Below, piece by piece: positions 36,301-41,236 of a stretch of DNA of 64,000 nucleotides. Source of the DNA: Mytilisepta virgata (lineage: Eukaryota > Mollusca > Bivalvia > Mytilida > Mytilidae); NCBI GenBank assembly GCA_028015205.1, contig CM051519.1, positions 44,497,979 to 44,561,978 on the forward strand. The letters are read 5' to 3'. Position numbers and translations under genes: made by a program. The first letter of the stretch is position 1, and every line of letters begins with the position of its first letter. The notes beneath the pieces were generated by a model that worked only from the letters and a program-made list of their open reading frames with translations, was not told the origin of the DNA and searched no databases.

Positions 36301-37481
36301 TTTGAGCTGTACGTTTACATTGTTTGTTGACACATTTCTTAGGGTCTGTCTGTCTGTCGACTCAGGTTAACATAGGAACTGTTTATTTTCAGATTGCATT
36401 GTACCCGGGCAGGCACATGCGCTCGTGTGAGCTACTTTTGCTCATATTCTGTAAATCTGTCTGTGAATATTTTCCACGGTGTTATATATGAAATATAGAG
36501 TTGAGTATTGTAAATTACATCTGGTTAGCCCTTCGAGCTTGTTGTTGCTCATGCTTATTTGAAGTCTGTCCGTCTGTGTACATGAGAGAGTATAGTATAT
36601 GTGAGGTGTTTCATATCACATAAAGTGTAGAACTTCATTGACTTTTCACGAGTTCACATAGTGCTTTATTAACTCTTCTCCTAAAATATACAGTTTCATT
36701 GACTACATACATTTAGAAATGCAACATCATTGACTTAACTTGTATGCTTCATGCTTATTGACTAGTATGATATAAATTACAGAGCGGGTTAGAAAATAAA
36801 TATCTTAGGTTATAATTTATATTGAAATTTAGTTGCGGGCATATTTAAATATTTTGGTGAACTTCGGTTTGAATTTACATTAATACTTGATGGATATTTA
36901 ACTAGTTACAACTTAGTTGTCTGAAGTCCTGGAGCGAAAGCGCAGGCCGGACCCAGATCAGGGTAAACCCCGCTTTCGTTACAATATTCATCCATTGAGA
37001 AATGTTTCAAACATTCAAAAGAATATCAACATCCAAATAATTACTTATTATATTTCACCATCCCCCTATTTCATAGGCTCAGGCTGAGTGAATGAAGCAT
37101 AAACTTATGAAGCTGAGCTGCAACCTCAGTAGTTTTTTTTCACTGACTTTGATAGGCTAAAACTTACCATAATCTTCGCACTACTAACGTCAATCCACAA
37201 AAAATGCTTCAACATTTAAAATAAAACCAAGATTCAAATAATAACTTATCATGTACGTTTTACCCTCCCCCTTTTTTTGACCGGCTGCTGAAGCTGGACT
37301 GAAACTTCAATACTTTTTTTCATTTAGCAAAGCAGGAGTATCGAGTAATGAATGATTTATCCTCTCAAACTTACATGGGTATATCTTTCACTTGGTTATT
37401 TAATCCAAATTCCACTGAAATTGTCAAGAAAACCAAGGAAATTGGAATGAGCCGTACGAAGATCTTTCTCATGGCCGCCAT
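283..37481 (-). CDS. CACNA2D: Voltage-gated calcium channel alpha-2/delta subunit, first 17 coding exons (3' part beyond the left edge)
   Basis: Alpha-2/delta is an extracellular, membrane-anchored auxiliary subunit that raises surface density and current of Cav1/Cav2 channels. I joined 17 minus-strand exons by GT/AG sites; all phases agree and give exactly 494 codons. In order: hydrophobic signal peptide (residues about 1-24), VWA_N region (about 36-225), the RRRPW motif (229-233; the RRR triplet binds gabapentin in vertebrate alpha-2/delta-1), VWA domain (about 243-390) with DTSGS (249-253) and TDGG (355-358), then the start of the Cache region (EIPAMGAIRARVQ, ILGVMGTDV). The family is usually 1,000-1,150 residues, so about half is present. 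The start ATG has an in-frame TAA 13 codons upstream. At the third metal-site position, where Thr is usual, I read Ala321. Motifs look closer to alpha-2/delta-1/2 than to 3/4, but paralogue assignment is tentative. Confidence 0.93.
950..1015 (-). CDS. CACNA2D: alpha-2/delta exon 16
   Basis: This exon is 66 nt, phase 0, between TTGTATAG and GTATAA. It encodes GLGMMTTVTLPVYN, aligning with GLVITGTLPVFN of the Cache region. Confidence 0.9.
1016..5296. other. Intron 15 of the alpha-2/delta gene
   Basis: AT-rich sequence with many A and T runs. I see no exon-like match to the missing family segments, no convincing ORF and no clear mobile element. Short ORFs at 1464-1855 and 2458-2808 look like chance. 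Confidence 0.6.
5297..5371 (-). CDS. CACNA2D: alpha-2/delta exon 15
   Basis: This exon is 75 nt, phase 0, between TTCTACAG and GTATAA. It encodes EYTFVLAKTF and LWSRVYLDKT, aligning with EYLDVLGRPMV and WTNVYLDAL. Confidence 0.88.
5372..7361. other. Intron 14 of the alpha-2/delta gene
   Basis: AT-rich intron. Overlapping short ORFs on both strands at 5956-6187 resemble no family I know. No other structure was noticed. Confidence 0.5.
7362..7411 (-). CDS. CACNA2D: alpha-2/delta exon 14
   Basis: This exon is 50 nt between ATGTTTAG and GTAAGA. It encodes KFSEIPAMGAIRARVQ, aligning with YYYEIPSIGAIRINTQ, the link from the VWA to the Cache region. Confidence 0.92.
7580..7800. repeat. Two adjacent imperfect hairpins in intron 13
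   Basis: The first inverted repeat has arms 7580-7600 and 7649-7669 (ATCAGTTAT and a shared CTCGTC core; three mismatches in 21). The second has arms about 7707-7740 and 7766-7800, built on ATGGCTTC/GAAGCCAT and GGTAATAT. They may be foldback MITE remnants. Confidence 0.5.
8063..8147 (-). CDS. CACNA2D: alpha-2/delta exon 13
   Basis: This exon is 85 nt between TCTGCAG and GTAATT. It encodes IRVFTYAVGQ and IKWMACANRG, the VWA C-terminal strand and the highly conserved WMAC segment. The intron start happens to read NYYH in frame, but the donor position matches the family exon border. Confidence 0.95.
8710..8829 (-). CDS. CACNA2D: alpha-2/delta exon 12 (TDGG loop)
   Basis: This exon is 120 nt, phase 0, between TTTGTAG and GTTGGA. 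It encodes NCNRMIMLLTDGGTDDAENV. TDGG provides the last metal-site Asp of the VWA domain. Confidence 0.95.
8830..10027. other. Intron 11 of the alpha-2/delta gene
   Basis: AT-rich intron sequence. I see no exon-like stretch, no ORF of interest and no clear repeat. Confidence 0.5.
10028..10117 (-). CDS. CACNA2D: alpha-2/delta exon 11
   Basis: This exon is 90 nt, phase 0, between CTTGTAG and GTTTGT. It encodes IKAKDMADVEKALNFAFDQF, aligning with [20 protein letters not shown]. The Thr of the vertebrate sequence, third metal-site residue, is Ala here. Confidence 0.93.
10329..10970. mobile_element. Pearl-like non-autonomous element with internal tandem repeats
   Basis: Perfect 12-bp terminal inverted repeats (TGGCCGGGTTGC at 10329-10340, complement at 10959-10970) enclose about three copies of a 180-bp unit starting GGGAAATAATTC (near 10390, 10570, 10752) and a GC-rich CCGCCCGC tract near 10890-10922. 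This architecture, core tandem repeats between short flanks, matches bivalve pearl-type elements as I recall them. Confidence 0.65.
11090..12510. repeat. Degenerate tandem-repeat elements in intron 10
   Basis: Two further arrays. About 11120-11770 repeats a unit containing GTGCAATAAGGTTTTAGAAT, with a CTGT microsatellite at its left. About 11870-12350 repeats a 170-bp unit with CAAATCAC..AAAGG and GGTGCACATCTTCAA, partly like the 10.3-kb element. The right end carries GACAGATGGACAGACAG. The units are diverged, so these are older copies. Confidence 0.5.
12630..12698 (-). CDS. CACNA2D: alpha-2/delta exon 10
   Basis: This exon is 69 nt, phase 0, between TTTTCAG and GTAAGT. It encodes VSCFEKFVQANYRNKK, matching the family segment CFQHLVQANVRNKK. 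Confidence 0.94.
13298..13397 (-). CDS. CACNA2D: alpha-2/delta exon 9 (VWA domain)
   Basis: This exon is 100 nt between TTTATAG and GTAAGT. It encodes SGSVHGQALSL and DTLGENDFVNIAN. It supplies both Ser of DTSGS and the first VWA helix and strand. Confidence 0.95.
13934..14066 (-). mobile_element. 3' part of a tRNA-derived SINE, reversed
   Basis: The reverse complement matches the 3' body of the SINE at 15631-15845 (CTCTCCGGGTACT, CCACCAATAAAAACTGGC, GAAATAGCCAAATGTGCTG, ACGGCGTAAAACCCCAA), with a CAAA-repeat tail at 13936. It is 5'-truncated and ends 28 bases from exon 8. Confidence 0.75.
14094..14144 (-). CDS. CACNA2D: alpha-2/delta exon 8 (first metal-site Asp)
   Basis: This is a micro-exon of 51 nt between TGTTATAG and GTAAGT. 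It encodes YTQGSSSPKDMLILID plus two bases of Thr, completing Trp233 and supplying the first Asp of the DxSxS metal site. A truncated minus-strand SINE lies less than 30 bases downstream of its donor. Confidence 0.92.
14597..14657 (-). CDS. CACNA2D: alpha-2/delta exon 7 (RRRPW motif)
   Basis: This exon is 61 nt between TTACAG and GTAATT. It encodes KDTEVDLFDVRRRPW; the final Trp codon is split TG/G with exon 8. The RRR triplet is the gabapentin-site motif of vertebrate alpha-2/delta-1 and -2. Confidence 0.95.
15421..15552 (-). CDS. CACNA2D: alpha-2/delta exon 6
   Basis: This exon is 132 nt between TTTTAG and GTAACC. It encodes INILNGLKWSNDLDKKF and DPDILWQYFGSQTG, matching the conserved LNELNW and LLWQVFGSATG segments of the VWA_N region. 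Confidence 0.95.
15631..15845 (+). mobile_element. tRNA-derived SINE, plus orientation
   Basis: The head has a polymerase III box A (TGGCCGAGTGG, 15640-15650), as in tRNA-Ser/Leu. The body reads CTCTCCGGGTACTAGG, CTTCCTCCACCAATAAAAAC and GAAATAGCCAAATGTGCTG. The tail is AAACAAACAAAC. It lies in intron 5. The shared body with two other copies in the window supports a mobile family. Confidence 0.8.
16408..16543 (-). CDS. CACNA2D: alpha-2/delta exon 5
   Basis: This exon is 136 nt between TATTTCAG and GTAAGT. It contains VYYYNAKNE and VSTVHIPVEIYKG, two hallmark family segments (VVYYNAK and AVHIPTDIYEG in vertebrates). The linker between them is shorter than in alpha-2/delta-1. Confidence 0.93.
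16885..17285. repeat. Dispersed-repeat-like segment in intron 4
   Basis: It starts with TTGATTGATTGATTG followed by a GC-richer body (AACGTCCAGTGGCAAATATTTC, split here by position 16918) that ends near GGGTTGAGTGACC. I recall similar sequences as dispersed repeats in molluscs. No coding potential was seen. Confidence 0.4.
17593..19116. mobile_element. hAT-like non-autonomous transposon, 1,524 bp
   Basis: The ends are CAGGGATCGCGCTG and the imperfect complement CAGAGCAACCCCTG. An identical 8-bp duplication GTAGGAAG flanks it at 17585-17592 and 19117-19124, the target-site size of hAT elements. CTGGCTCC/CTGGCGCC motifs recur just inside both ends. Short ORFs inside (18199-18505) show no transposase motif I recognise. 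Confidence 0.75.
19406..19465 (-). CDS. CACNA2D: alpha-2/delta exon 4
   Basis: This exon is 60 nt, phase 0, between TTTTAG and GTGAGT. It encodes DLVNAAQTAVFNHEWKENLE, aligning with the family stretch EKVQAAHQWRE. Confidence 0.9.
19629..20913. mobile_element. Helitron/pearl-like element with internal tandem repeats
   Basis: It contains four or more degenerate copies of a 165-250 bp unit with AATAACTCCTAAATGGGTTTTGG and TCAGGGTAGGTAGATCT segments, then a GAC microsatellite (20827-20862). The right end is a palindrome (TAGCTCAC..GTGAGCTA, 20882-20912) ending CTAA, which recalls a Helitron 3' hairpin with CTRR. The left end has AGAGGCTCACC. Confidence 0.6.
21249..21368 (-). CDS. CACNA2D: alpha-2/delta exon 3
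   Basis: This exon is 120 nt, phase 0 at both ends, with acceptor CTTCAG and donor GTTTGT. It encodes a helical stretch containing LVSEMAKDLEIMLGKK, aligning with the VWA_N segment ARQLVEIAARDIEKLL as I recall it. Confidence 0.9.
21917..22189. mobile_element. MITE with 17-bp perfect terminal inverted repeats
   Basis: AAGGTATCCGGACCATA at 21917-21933 and its exact complement at 22173-22189 bound 273 bp without an ORF, in intron 2. I could not define a target duplication. Confidence 0.65.
22325..22406 (-). CDS. CACNA2D: alpha-2/delta exon 2
   Basis: This exon is 82 nt between TTTTGGACAG and GTAAGT. It encodes STVRDWSTRLNHHL and on, matching the family N-terminal helix with its conserved Trp (the IKSWVDKMQ region of vertebrate proteins). 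Confidence 0.9.
23253..23510. mobile_element. Foldback element with about 72-bp inverted arms
   Basis: The left arm 23253-23325 (CAAGTCAGGGTTTTGTATCC, then CATTCGTTCCTACAAAC) is matched by the complement at 23438-23510 with few mismatches, around a spacer of about 110 bp. It is in intron 1, with no ORF. Confidence 0.7.
24205..24400 (-). mobile_element. tRNA-derived SINE, reversed
   Basis: The reverse complement starts with GCCTTGGTGGCAGATTGGGT (degenerate box A), continues with AAGGATTGCCA and ends GGCTTCCTCCACCAATTAAG, the same family as the copy at 15631. It is in intron 1. Confidence 0.65.
25064..26979 (+). repeat. 5' LTR of the Gypsy element
   Basis: It begins TGTAACG and ends CGTTACA. 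It differs from the 3' LTR only at 25333, 25587 and 26783 in my reading, all transitions. GCGAAAGCG and CGCTTTCG near the right end can pair into a stem. Confidence 0.95.
26981..26998 (+). promoter_or_regulatory. Primer binding site for minus-strand DNA synthesis
   Basis: TGGCGCCCACGTAGGGAC starts two bases after the 5' LTR. The leading TGG pairs with a tRNA CCA end. The first eight and last five bases resemble a tRNA-Lys-type site, but the middle differs, so tRNA identity is unsure. Confidence 0.75.
27094..28452 (+). CDS. gag: Gypsy gag polyprotein
   Basis: This intact ORF of 452 codons encodes the structural capsid-nucleocapsid protein that packages element RNA in cytoplasmic particles. 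The N-terminal third is charged and basic. A capsid-like region spans about residues 150-330 (IRDWLSNFEGCK, YFIDAL). A basic Asn/Gly/Arg-rich stretch precedes one CCHC zinc knuckle, CWYCGDPGHFKRDC, spacing C-x2-C-x4-H-x4-C, at about residues 432-445. The first ATG of the ORF is GGAATT-context; a second, ATGGAGGAG, lies five codons on and may be used instead. The last codons contain the frameshift site leading to pol. Confidence 0.9.
   Translation: MELSEMEELKRRIDRYEKSMAASRVGLGRGEVDKTPVHDRKTGFGRGAISKQNVTPDMPELTPQGARRITFSPSRIVENKHGEDKVQRYESTYLGDQFETPDVPHEWDAFVTKREPRVSTPLISERGSHPHPRDQIPHRTDNVKLADNSATLRRPNKPITTPMCYDGKQLDIRDWLSNFEGCKIINQWSDEESTCILPTYLRAQALQLYNDMTSEEKRDYKTLKETLIQKFDPVQDPGVYLSQLHGMSQGSYKSLQQLSSAVFRLVAKAYPTIDADSKQKMSIQYFIDALSDSEVQKQVRRLSPKTLATAVDLALREESYVALEKKRPRIQSVTETDVYSDLSKQLTELKEQVAQLSVSKSSGTKREAKGETKVKNNNNRSNFLGNRNQNQTRGRGYDQNWGRVSQFTGNVNPNMYDPTFLYNQTQNWDQGCWYCGDPGHFKRDCPYRPLNH
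28419..32147 (+). pseudogene. pol: Gypsy pol: protease, reverse transcriptase, RNase H, integrase, broken by frame changes
   Basis: The protease motif LLDTGSS is at 28569-28589. The reverse transcriptase starts near 29380 (GVISPSSSPYCSPV). Its active site reads YLDE at 29834-29845, where the family has YxDD. RNase H follows (ILDCDASDKAIG near 30270, TDHGSITWL near 30480). The integrase zinc finger lies near 30920-31060 (HDSPTGGHLG, CPTCCARK) and the catalytic core near 31130-31430 (MDITGPFP, LTDRGANF). The C-terminal end is arginine-rich (near 32100). The frame changes near 29575, 29745, 31340 and 31835, so no continuous product is made from this copy as given. Three breaks fall in short homopolymer runs and could be assembly errors. 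I do not restore the sequence here. Confidence 0.92.
28440..28480 (+). promoter_or_regulatory. Candidate -1 ribosomal frameshift site between gag and pol
   Basis: The slippery heptamer T-TTA-AAC sits in the gag frame at 28440-28446, one codon before the gag stop (28450-28452). Pol is open in the -1 frame from 28419. Seven bases downstream, GGCAG (28454-28458) can pair with CTGCC (28476-28480), and loop GGGCC (28465-28469) with GGCCC (28496-28500), an H-type pseudoknot. Confidence 0.7.
33031..33071 (-). repeat. Inverted copy of the LTR 5' end inside the element
   Basis: Forty-one bases (containing AATCTGTTGAA and AAAACCAAGTCTCAA) are the reverse complement of LTR positions 25072-25112 and equally of 35076-35116. 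The match ends abruptly on the right at GCTAAACCC. Confidence 0.8.
34084..34087 (+). promoter_or_regulatory. Possible splice acceptor before the SGNH ORF
   Basis: A T-rich tract followed by TTATTTTTCAG ends at 34087, 88 bases before the ORF start. It could allow expression from a spliced subgenomic RNA, as for env genes. This is inference only; no donor was assigned. Confidence 0.35.
34175..34753 (+). CDS. SGNH/GDSL-hydrolase-like protein carried by the Gypsy element
   Basis: This intact ORF of 192 codons lies in the same orientation as gag-pol, where an env gene might sit. Motifs fit the SGNH hydrolase fold. Block I is IGHSYIRRL with candidate nucleophile Ser11 (GHS instead of the usual GDS). 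Block III is VGGNDID (residues 71-77, Asn74 for the oxyanion hole). Block V is GDGIHL with Asp163 and His166. Length suits a minimal SGNH domain. There is no signal peptide or membrane segment, so the product is probably cytosolic. Related domains act as esterases or lipases. From memory, SGNH-like ORFs occur in Ngaro/DIRS elements and esterase domains in CR1-type LINE ORF1, but I do not know them from Gypsy elements. Substrate and role are unknown. Confidence 0.8.
   Translation: MNPMVVTIGHSYIRRLGEYCRTNNLPVNYNISWVNGFLYGKGGFNVIKLTDKLLSEGLLDVIHPDVVILQVGGNDIDSKDFNLNTFMINFEHLLRVLLDRGVQQIIVVKLFHRLVCRTSPALYTARRSQVNFAISRLVANTFASSVKFWNPKRTCQIHCLSGDGIHLQKSKQKSYYYDLKRAALYALRRLSN
35051..35067 (+). promoter_or_regulatory. 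Polypurine tract before the 3' LTR
   Basis: GATAGGGAGGGGGGTAA abuts the 3' LTR, the expected primer for plus-strand DNA synthesis. Confidence 0.85.
35068..36983 (+). repeat. 3' LTR of the Gypsy element
   Basis: It has the same length and termini as the 5' LTR, offset 10,004 bp. The three differences I see are at 35337, 35591 and 36787. A 74-codon minus-strand ORF repeats in both LTRs and is not a gene. Confidence 0.95.
37375..37481 (-). CDS. CACNA2D: alpha-2/delta exon 1 (start codon and signal peptide)
   Basis: This exon is 107 nt: 35 codons plus two bases, ending at a GTAAGT donor. It encodes a typical secretory signal (MRKIF, then LIPISLVFLTI). Its phase matches the single leading base of exon 2, 15 kb away, and the join IP-I-STVRDW resembles the family N-terminus before the conserved Trp. 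A second ATG lies three codons in. The exon is too short to stand out as an ORF. Confidence 0.82.
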
Positions 37482-38478
37482 TGATTTCTGTACACAAACC
37501 TCGTTCTGGAAATCTTATTTACGTTTTTTCCCGTAAAATGTCAAATAAGGAAGCCATGCGACTGTGGATCTAAATTTACTAAATTGGGTCAATAAGCTTA
37601 ACAAATCTAGACTGAAATTAAAAAGTTAATTAACAATACAGTATCCATGTAAAACTAATCTCAGACTAACAGTAGAACTTTATAGTAGTCTCAGAGCGAA
37701 TAAAAATAAGTCACACTGCAATTATCGATTAATCATGATGAAAATGCAGTTTTTCTTCGATTTTTTAAAATTGATTAGTTGTATTATTATTGATATTCAA
37801 ATTCTATTTAACAAAATGTATTGTTTGAATCGCTTCATAAAATAAATATCATGTGTAATATTAACCAATATATTAAATGTACATTTGTACATTAATCTGA
37901 CTATAAATCTTATTAACAATAATTAAAAAAAATAACTGAAATGAAGTTAACTCTTTGAAACCCAGAGCAACACTGGGACCGTAAATAAAAAGTAATTAGT
38001 AAGAAATTTTATTTGACGTTCAATTTCAAAATAAAAGTACCCTGTATAATTGATACAACTATTTAAATAGTAGCTCTACTATTTAAACATGTGTTAAATC
38101 CTTGATTGGTAGTATTCCAAATTTTTGTATATATCTTTTGAAATTTATGTCTTGTTGTATGTATATATATACCTCCCAATGACATTCCTTCAACCAGTTA
38201 AAGTTGGTCATTAACGGTAGATAGATAGATAGATTGATAACATGTAAATAATACAAAATTTATTAATTTGACGTTCAACTTAGCCATGTTAGCGGAAAGA
38301 AAAAAAACGTACTCTGTAGACGGACTGCAAAATTGATAGTGATGTGCATATATACCTTGTAGAATAATGAATTTAAGAATGTTTAACATCAGTGCCACGG
38401 GTTCAAGAGTGGACCAGCCTCACGGCGTTGTCTGCATTGCCTTCCAACTTAATTAATTCTCACTAAAACGGTTACACC
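37482..38478. other. Upstream flank of the alpha-2/delta gene
   Basis: This should contain the 5' UTR and promoter of the minus-strand gene. I see no TATA box or CpG-rich island. A GATA microsatellite lies at 38217-38233 and TTGACGTTCAA-like words recur at 38013 and 38268. Confidence 0.4.
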
Positions 38479-38738
38479 GTGACCAGGCAATCGGAAGTAA
38501 TTGCCAACAGGGCAATTAGATCTTTGGCGCTGACAACATTTTAAATAGGTTTATACAAATGTATGTACACTGAGATCAATTTCGTCTGTACGAATTGTAA
38601 TAAGGTATATATCGGAGAGACGTGTCGTCGTCTCAGTGACCGCTTTGTTGAAGACTTACGTTCCATAAAGAATGGAATGGCAATAACTTCCGATTGCCTG
38701 GACACAGCTCGTCGGACGTCCGCATAATTATAGGATAA
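38479..38738 (+). pseudogene. Penelope-like GIY-YIG endonuclease fragment with inverted flank
   Basis: Plus-strand 38569-38685 reads FVCTNCNKVYIGETCRRLSD and on to DRFVEDLRSIKNG, the GIY-YIG core typical of Penelope-like retroelements. After a frame change, 38685-38738 reads NNFRLPGHSSSDVRI, the usual next segment. Arms 38479-38505 and 38679-38705 are inverted copies (25 of 27 bases). There is no reverse transcriptase part nearby. Confidence 0.7.
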
Positions 38739-39135
38739 CTAATTTGAATATCGCAAAATATTCAACGAGTGACCATGAAACACCTTAATTCACGAATGTG
38801 CGCAGCGCATGAGGGAATTATTAGTGTTTTCCGGTCACGAGTTGACTATTTTCGATATGCAAATTCTTGAATTAGTTATACTGTTTATTACATTGATAAT
38901 ATATATAAAAAAAAAATGCTTCAAAAGTGTCATATTTTCCTTAGGTCCCTTCCTGAATCTTTCTATGTCACAAACGTCATTTGTTAGTAATGCCCTTGAC
39001 GTAAATAAAAACCGATCTTTCACGGAGTGAAACTATCGTATTTATTTTCACTGGAACTGGAACTTACGATAAATCACCATCATCAATGTAATAACCAACT
39101 TTACTTGCTTCACACATGTGCTATTTGTATATTGT

Positions 39136-39177
39136 AAATAACGTAATATACTCTTATAATAGTATATTACGTTATTT
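39136..39177. repeat. Perfect short hairpin
   Basis: Arms AAATAACGTAATATACT (39136-39152) and the exact complement (39161-39177) enclose an 8-base loop. It lies just left of the LINE tail. Confidence 0.7.
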
Positions 39178-39201
39178 TCCCTGTAACTATGTAATCTATA
39201 T

Positions 39202-39836
39202 AGAAGAAGAAGAAGAAGAAGAAGAAGAAGAAGAAGAAGAAGAAGAAGAAGATTTTATTAGCCAATTAATGGGTCCATGGAGGGCATAGTTACAGTACAA
39301 ATCAAATATGATTGAGTTACATATATAAAACAAACATGTATGACAAATGTATGGTATATAATACAGTGTATAACCATGTAAATGTTGCTTAAGTAATTAA
39401 CAACTACAAACACGTGAACTGTATAAGTATAATAACAATACCAGTTGGGAACAGTGTCTCAGGCATACATCATTAAGAGTTAAAGAAAACAACAATAGTG
39501 GTAGAAAAAGCTATATGGGAAATCAGACCCCACTTGCTGTTATTAAATCATAAATTGAGACCAGTATACTAAAATTTTCATTATTAAGGAACCAAATAAA
39601 TTTTTCATTGATGCTCAGATCTTTAAAATTAGCACATGAGGTGTTAATTAATTCAATCATTGATTTTCTTAAATGATTGTTGTTATTACACATAAACAAA
39701 AAGTGTTTCTCATCATCTATTTCCCCTGATGTGCACCTGACACATGTTCTGTTGTGTCGAAGAATACCCTGATATCTCCCACGTTCAATTTGTAACCTAT
39801 GTGCAGATATTCTGAGTTTGGTTATATTTCTCCGAT
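39202..39836 (-). pseudogene. LINE 3' part: end of ORF2 and microsatellite tail
   Basis: The minus strand reads TKLRISAHRLQIERGRYQG, then CVRCTSGEIDDEKHFLFMC, the C-terminal region of CR1/L2-like LINE ORF2 proteins with a CxxC..H..C knuckle. It ends in a TTC microsatellite (GAA on plus, 39202-39252), a usual tail of such LINEs. Its right border at 39836 is the insertion point of the 6.5-kb segment, and it continues in frame at 46387. Confidence 0.75.
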
Positions 39837-40066
39837 CGCAGGTATGTTAAGGCTGTTCCATGGAAATCTGTAGATTTTCACACTCGAAAAACATAACGGG
39901 AAAATAAATTAAAATCTGTGTAATCTTGCTAGTGGGGTACTTGAAGTTGGAAAAAATTTGTTCTTTATAATCTCGTGGTCAACATTCTACTTTCGGTTTG
40001 ATGTTTATTTATGACTATACCCTGTCACGTGACCTGGAACCTCCCCCTTTTACCTTAACAAAAAAC

Positions 40067-40371
40067 GCAAAAGTTCTAGCGTTTCCCGTAGTATTTCGGT
40101 AAGCTTTTTGGTATGGTGAGAAAGATATTTTTCTATATTTTTCGAAAAGTGCTATGCCGTGGTTTAATATGAAGTTAGTAAATAACAAATAACAGATTTT
40201 TGTCGATTTTCGTGGATTTGGACACATATTTTCCACTTTGACATGGTAGATTTTATTTATGACACCAAACTGTCATTTGGCATAGCACAAAACGTATAGG
40301 GTAATTATTTTCGAGTTTATTGATATACAGTACTACAATATCTGTTGAGCGGAAACGCTAGAACTTTTTGC
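40067..40371. mobile_element. MITE-like inverted repeat nested in the 6.5-kb segment
   Basis: GCAAAAGTTCTAGCGTTTCC (40067-40086) and the near-exact complement GGAAACGCTAGAACTTTT (from 40351) bound 305 bp with no supported ORF. Confidence 0.6.
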
Positions 40372-41089
40372 TTGAAGTGAGCACACATTGGAAACGATTG
40401 AACAAAACGGATGACGTACTATACTGCAAAGCGCAACGAAGACGCAAAAAGGGAAACAACTCTTTAAACACAATTTTCAGCTAAGCGTAAAATTTAAATA
40501 AATATTAGTATCTGTCGAATAATTTCCTTTCTCCCACATATTTAAATACGATTCCACTGGTTTAAAGCTCTGTTAGTGTGTCTAGGCCAAAACAATACTG
40601 CACATAACACTAACTTTGTTTATCTGTATAATCTGGATATTTTTAGTTGGAAACATATGTACATGTTATACTTACACTCTTAAAATATGACTCTGATTGG
40701 TCAATTTGATACCTTGTTGAGTGTAATGCTCTCTAAAATTTTGTTGAGGGAATGGATTTCAAAGGGGGGGGGGAGGGCAGGAAATTATTTTTGAACTTTT
40801 ATCTAGTGTTCAAGAAGATGGATTTTTTTCAACACATCATTTTCAAAATAATTATGCTTGTGTACCAATTATTTTCATGGGAATTAGCTTTTTGGATTTA
40901 TATAGACTCCCCATGTCCATGATAACAAAATTAATATGTTTTTGTCGTGGCCAATGATGCAAGCTCTTTCCAGAAACTCATTTCCAGTATCACGATTCTG
41001 ACTCTTAAATTATAATTTGAAGCAAGTTATTTCCCTTACTTCTGTTTAAGGCGAACGAAACTTTTTCTAGTCTTAGTATGTAGCACAAT

Positions 41090-41236
41090 ATGGCTGCCCC
41101 CATTAAACAGACTTTTCTAAGTGACCCGAATGTAGAAAATGCATATGCTCCTATAGCGCTCGCTATAAGTATTATTATAACTTGTTTATTTTTAATGCTT
41201 TTATGTACTACTGTACATGTATGTGTGCGAGTATAA
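41090..41236 (+). CDS. Possible small membrane protein or first exon
   Basis: This ORF of 48 codons starts in the context CAATATGGC. It begins MAAPIKQTFLSDPNVENAYA and contains one strongly hydrophobic segment (about residues 21-40, ALAISIIITCLFLMLL) followed by CTTVHVCVRV. I recognise no family. A 92-codon minus-strand ORF overlaps it, and I cannot tell which, if either, is used. Confidence 0.25.
   Translation: MAAPIKQTFLSDPNVENAYAPIALAISIIITCLFLMLLCTTVHVCVRV

Larger units (their letters stand above)
25064..36983 (+). mobile_element. Full-length Ty3/Gypsy LTR retrotransposon, 11.9 kb
   Basis: Two 1,916-bp LTRs with TGTAACG...CGTTACA termini flank an 8.1-kb interior. The flanking ATAT (25060-25063 and 36984-36987) fits a 4-bp target duplication. 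Order inside: primer binding site, gag, a -1 frameshift signal, pol with protease, reverse transcriptase, RNase H and integrase, a 2-kb non-coding stretch, an SGNH-hydrolase-like ORF, then a polypurine tract. The order RT, RNase H, integrase defines the Ty3/Gypsy group (Metaviridae). It lies antisense in intron 1 of the alpha-2/delta gene. LTR divergence is 3 of 1,916 positions by eye, so it is a recent insertion, but pol is frame-broken. Confidence 0.95.

Noticed and set aside
37348..37536. 62-codon plus-strand ORF
   Set aside because: It is the complement of alpha-2/delta exon 1; the minus strand gives a signal peptide, donor and matching phase.
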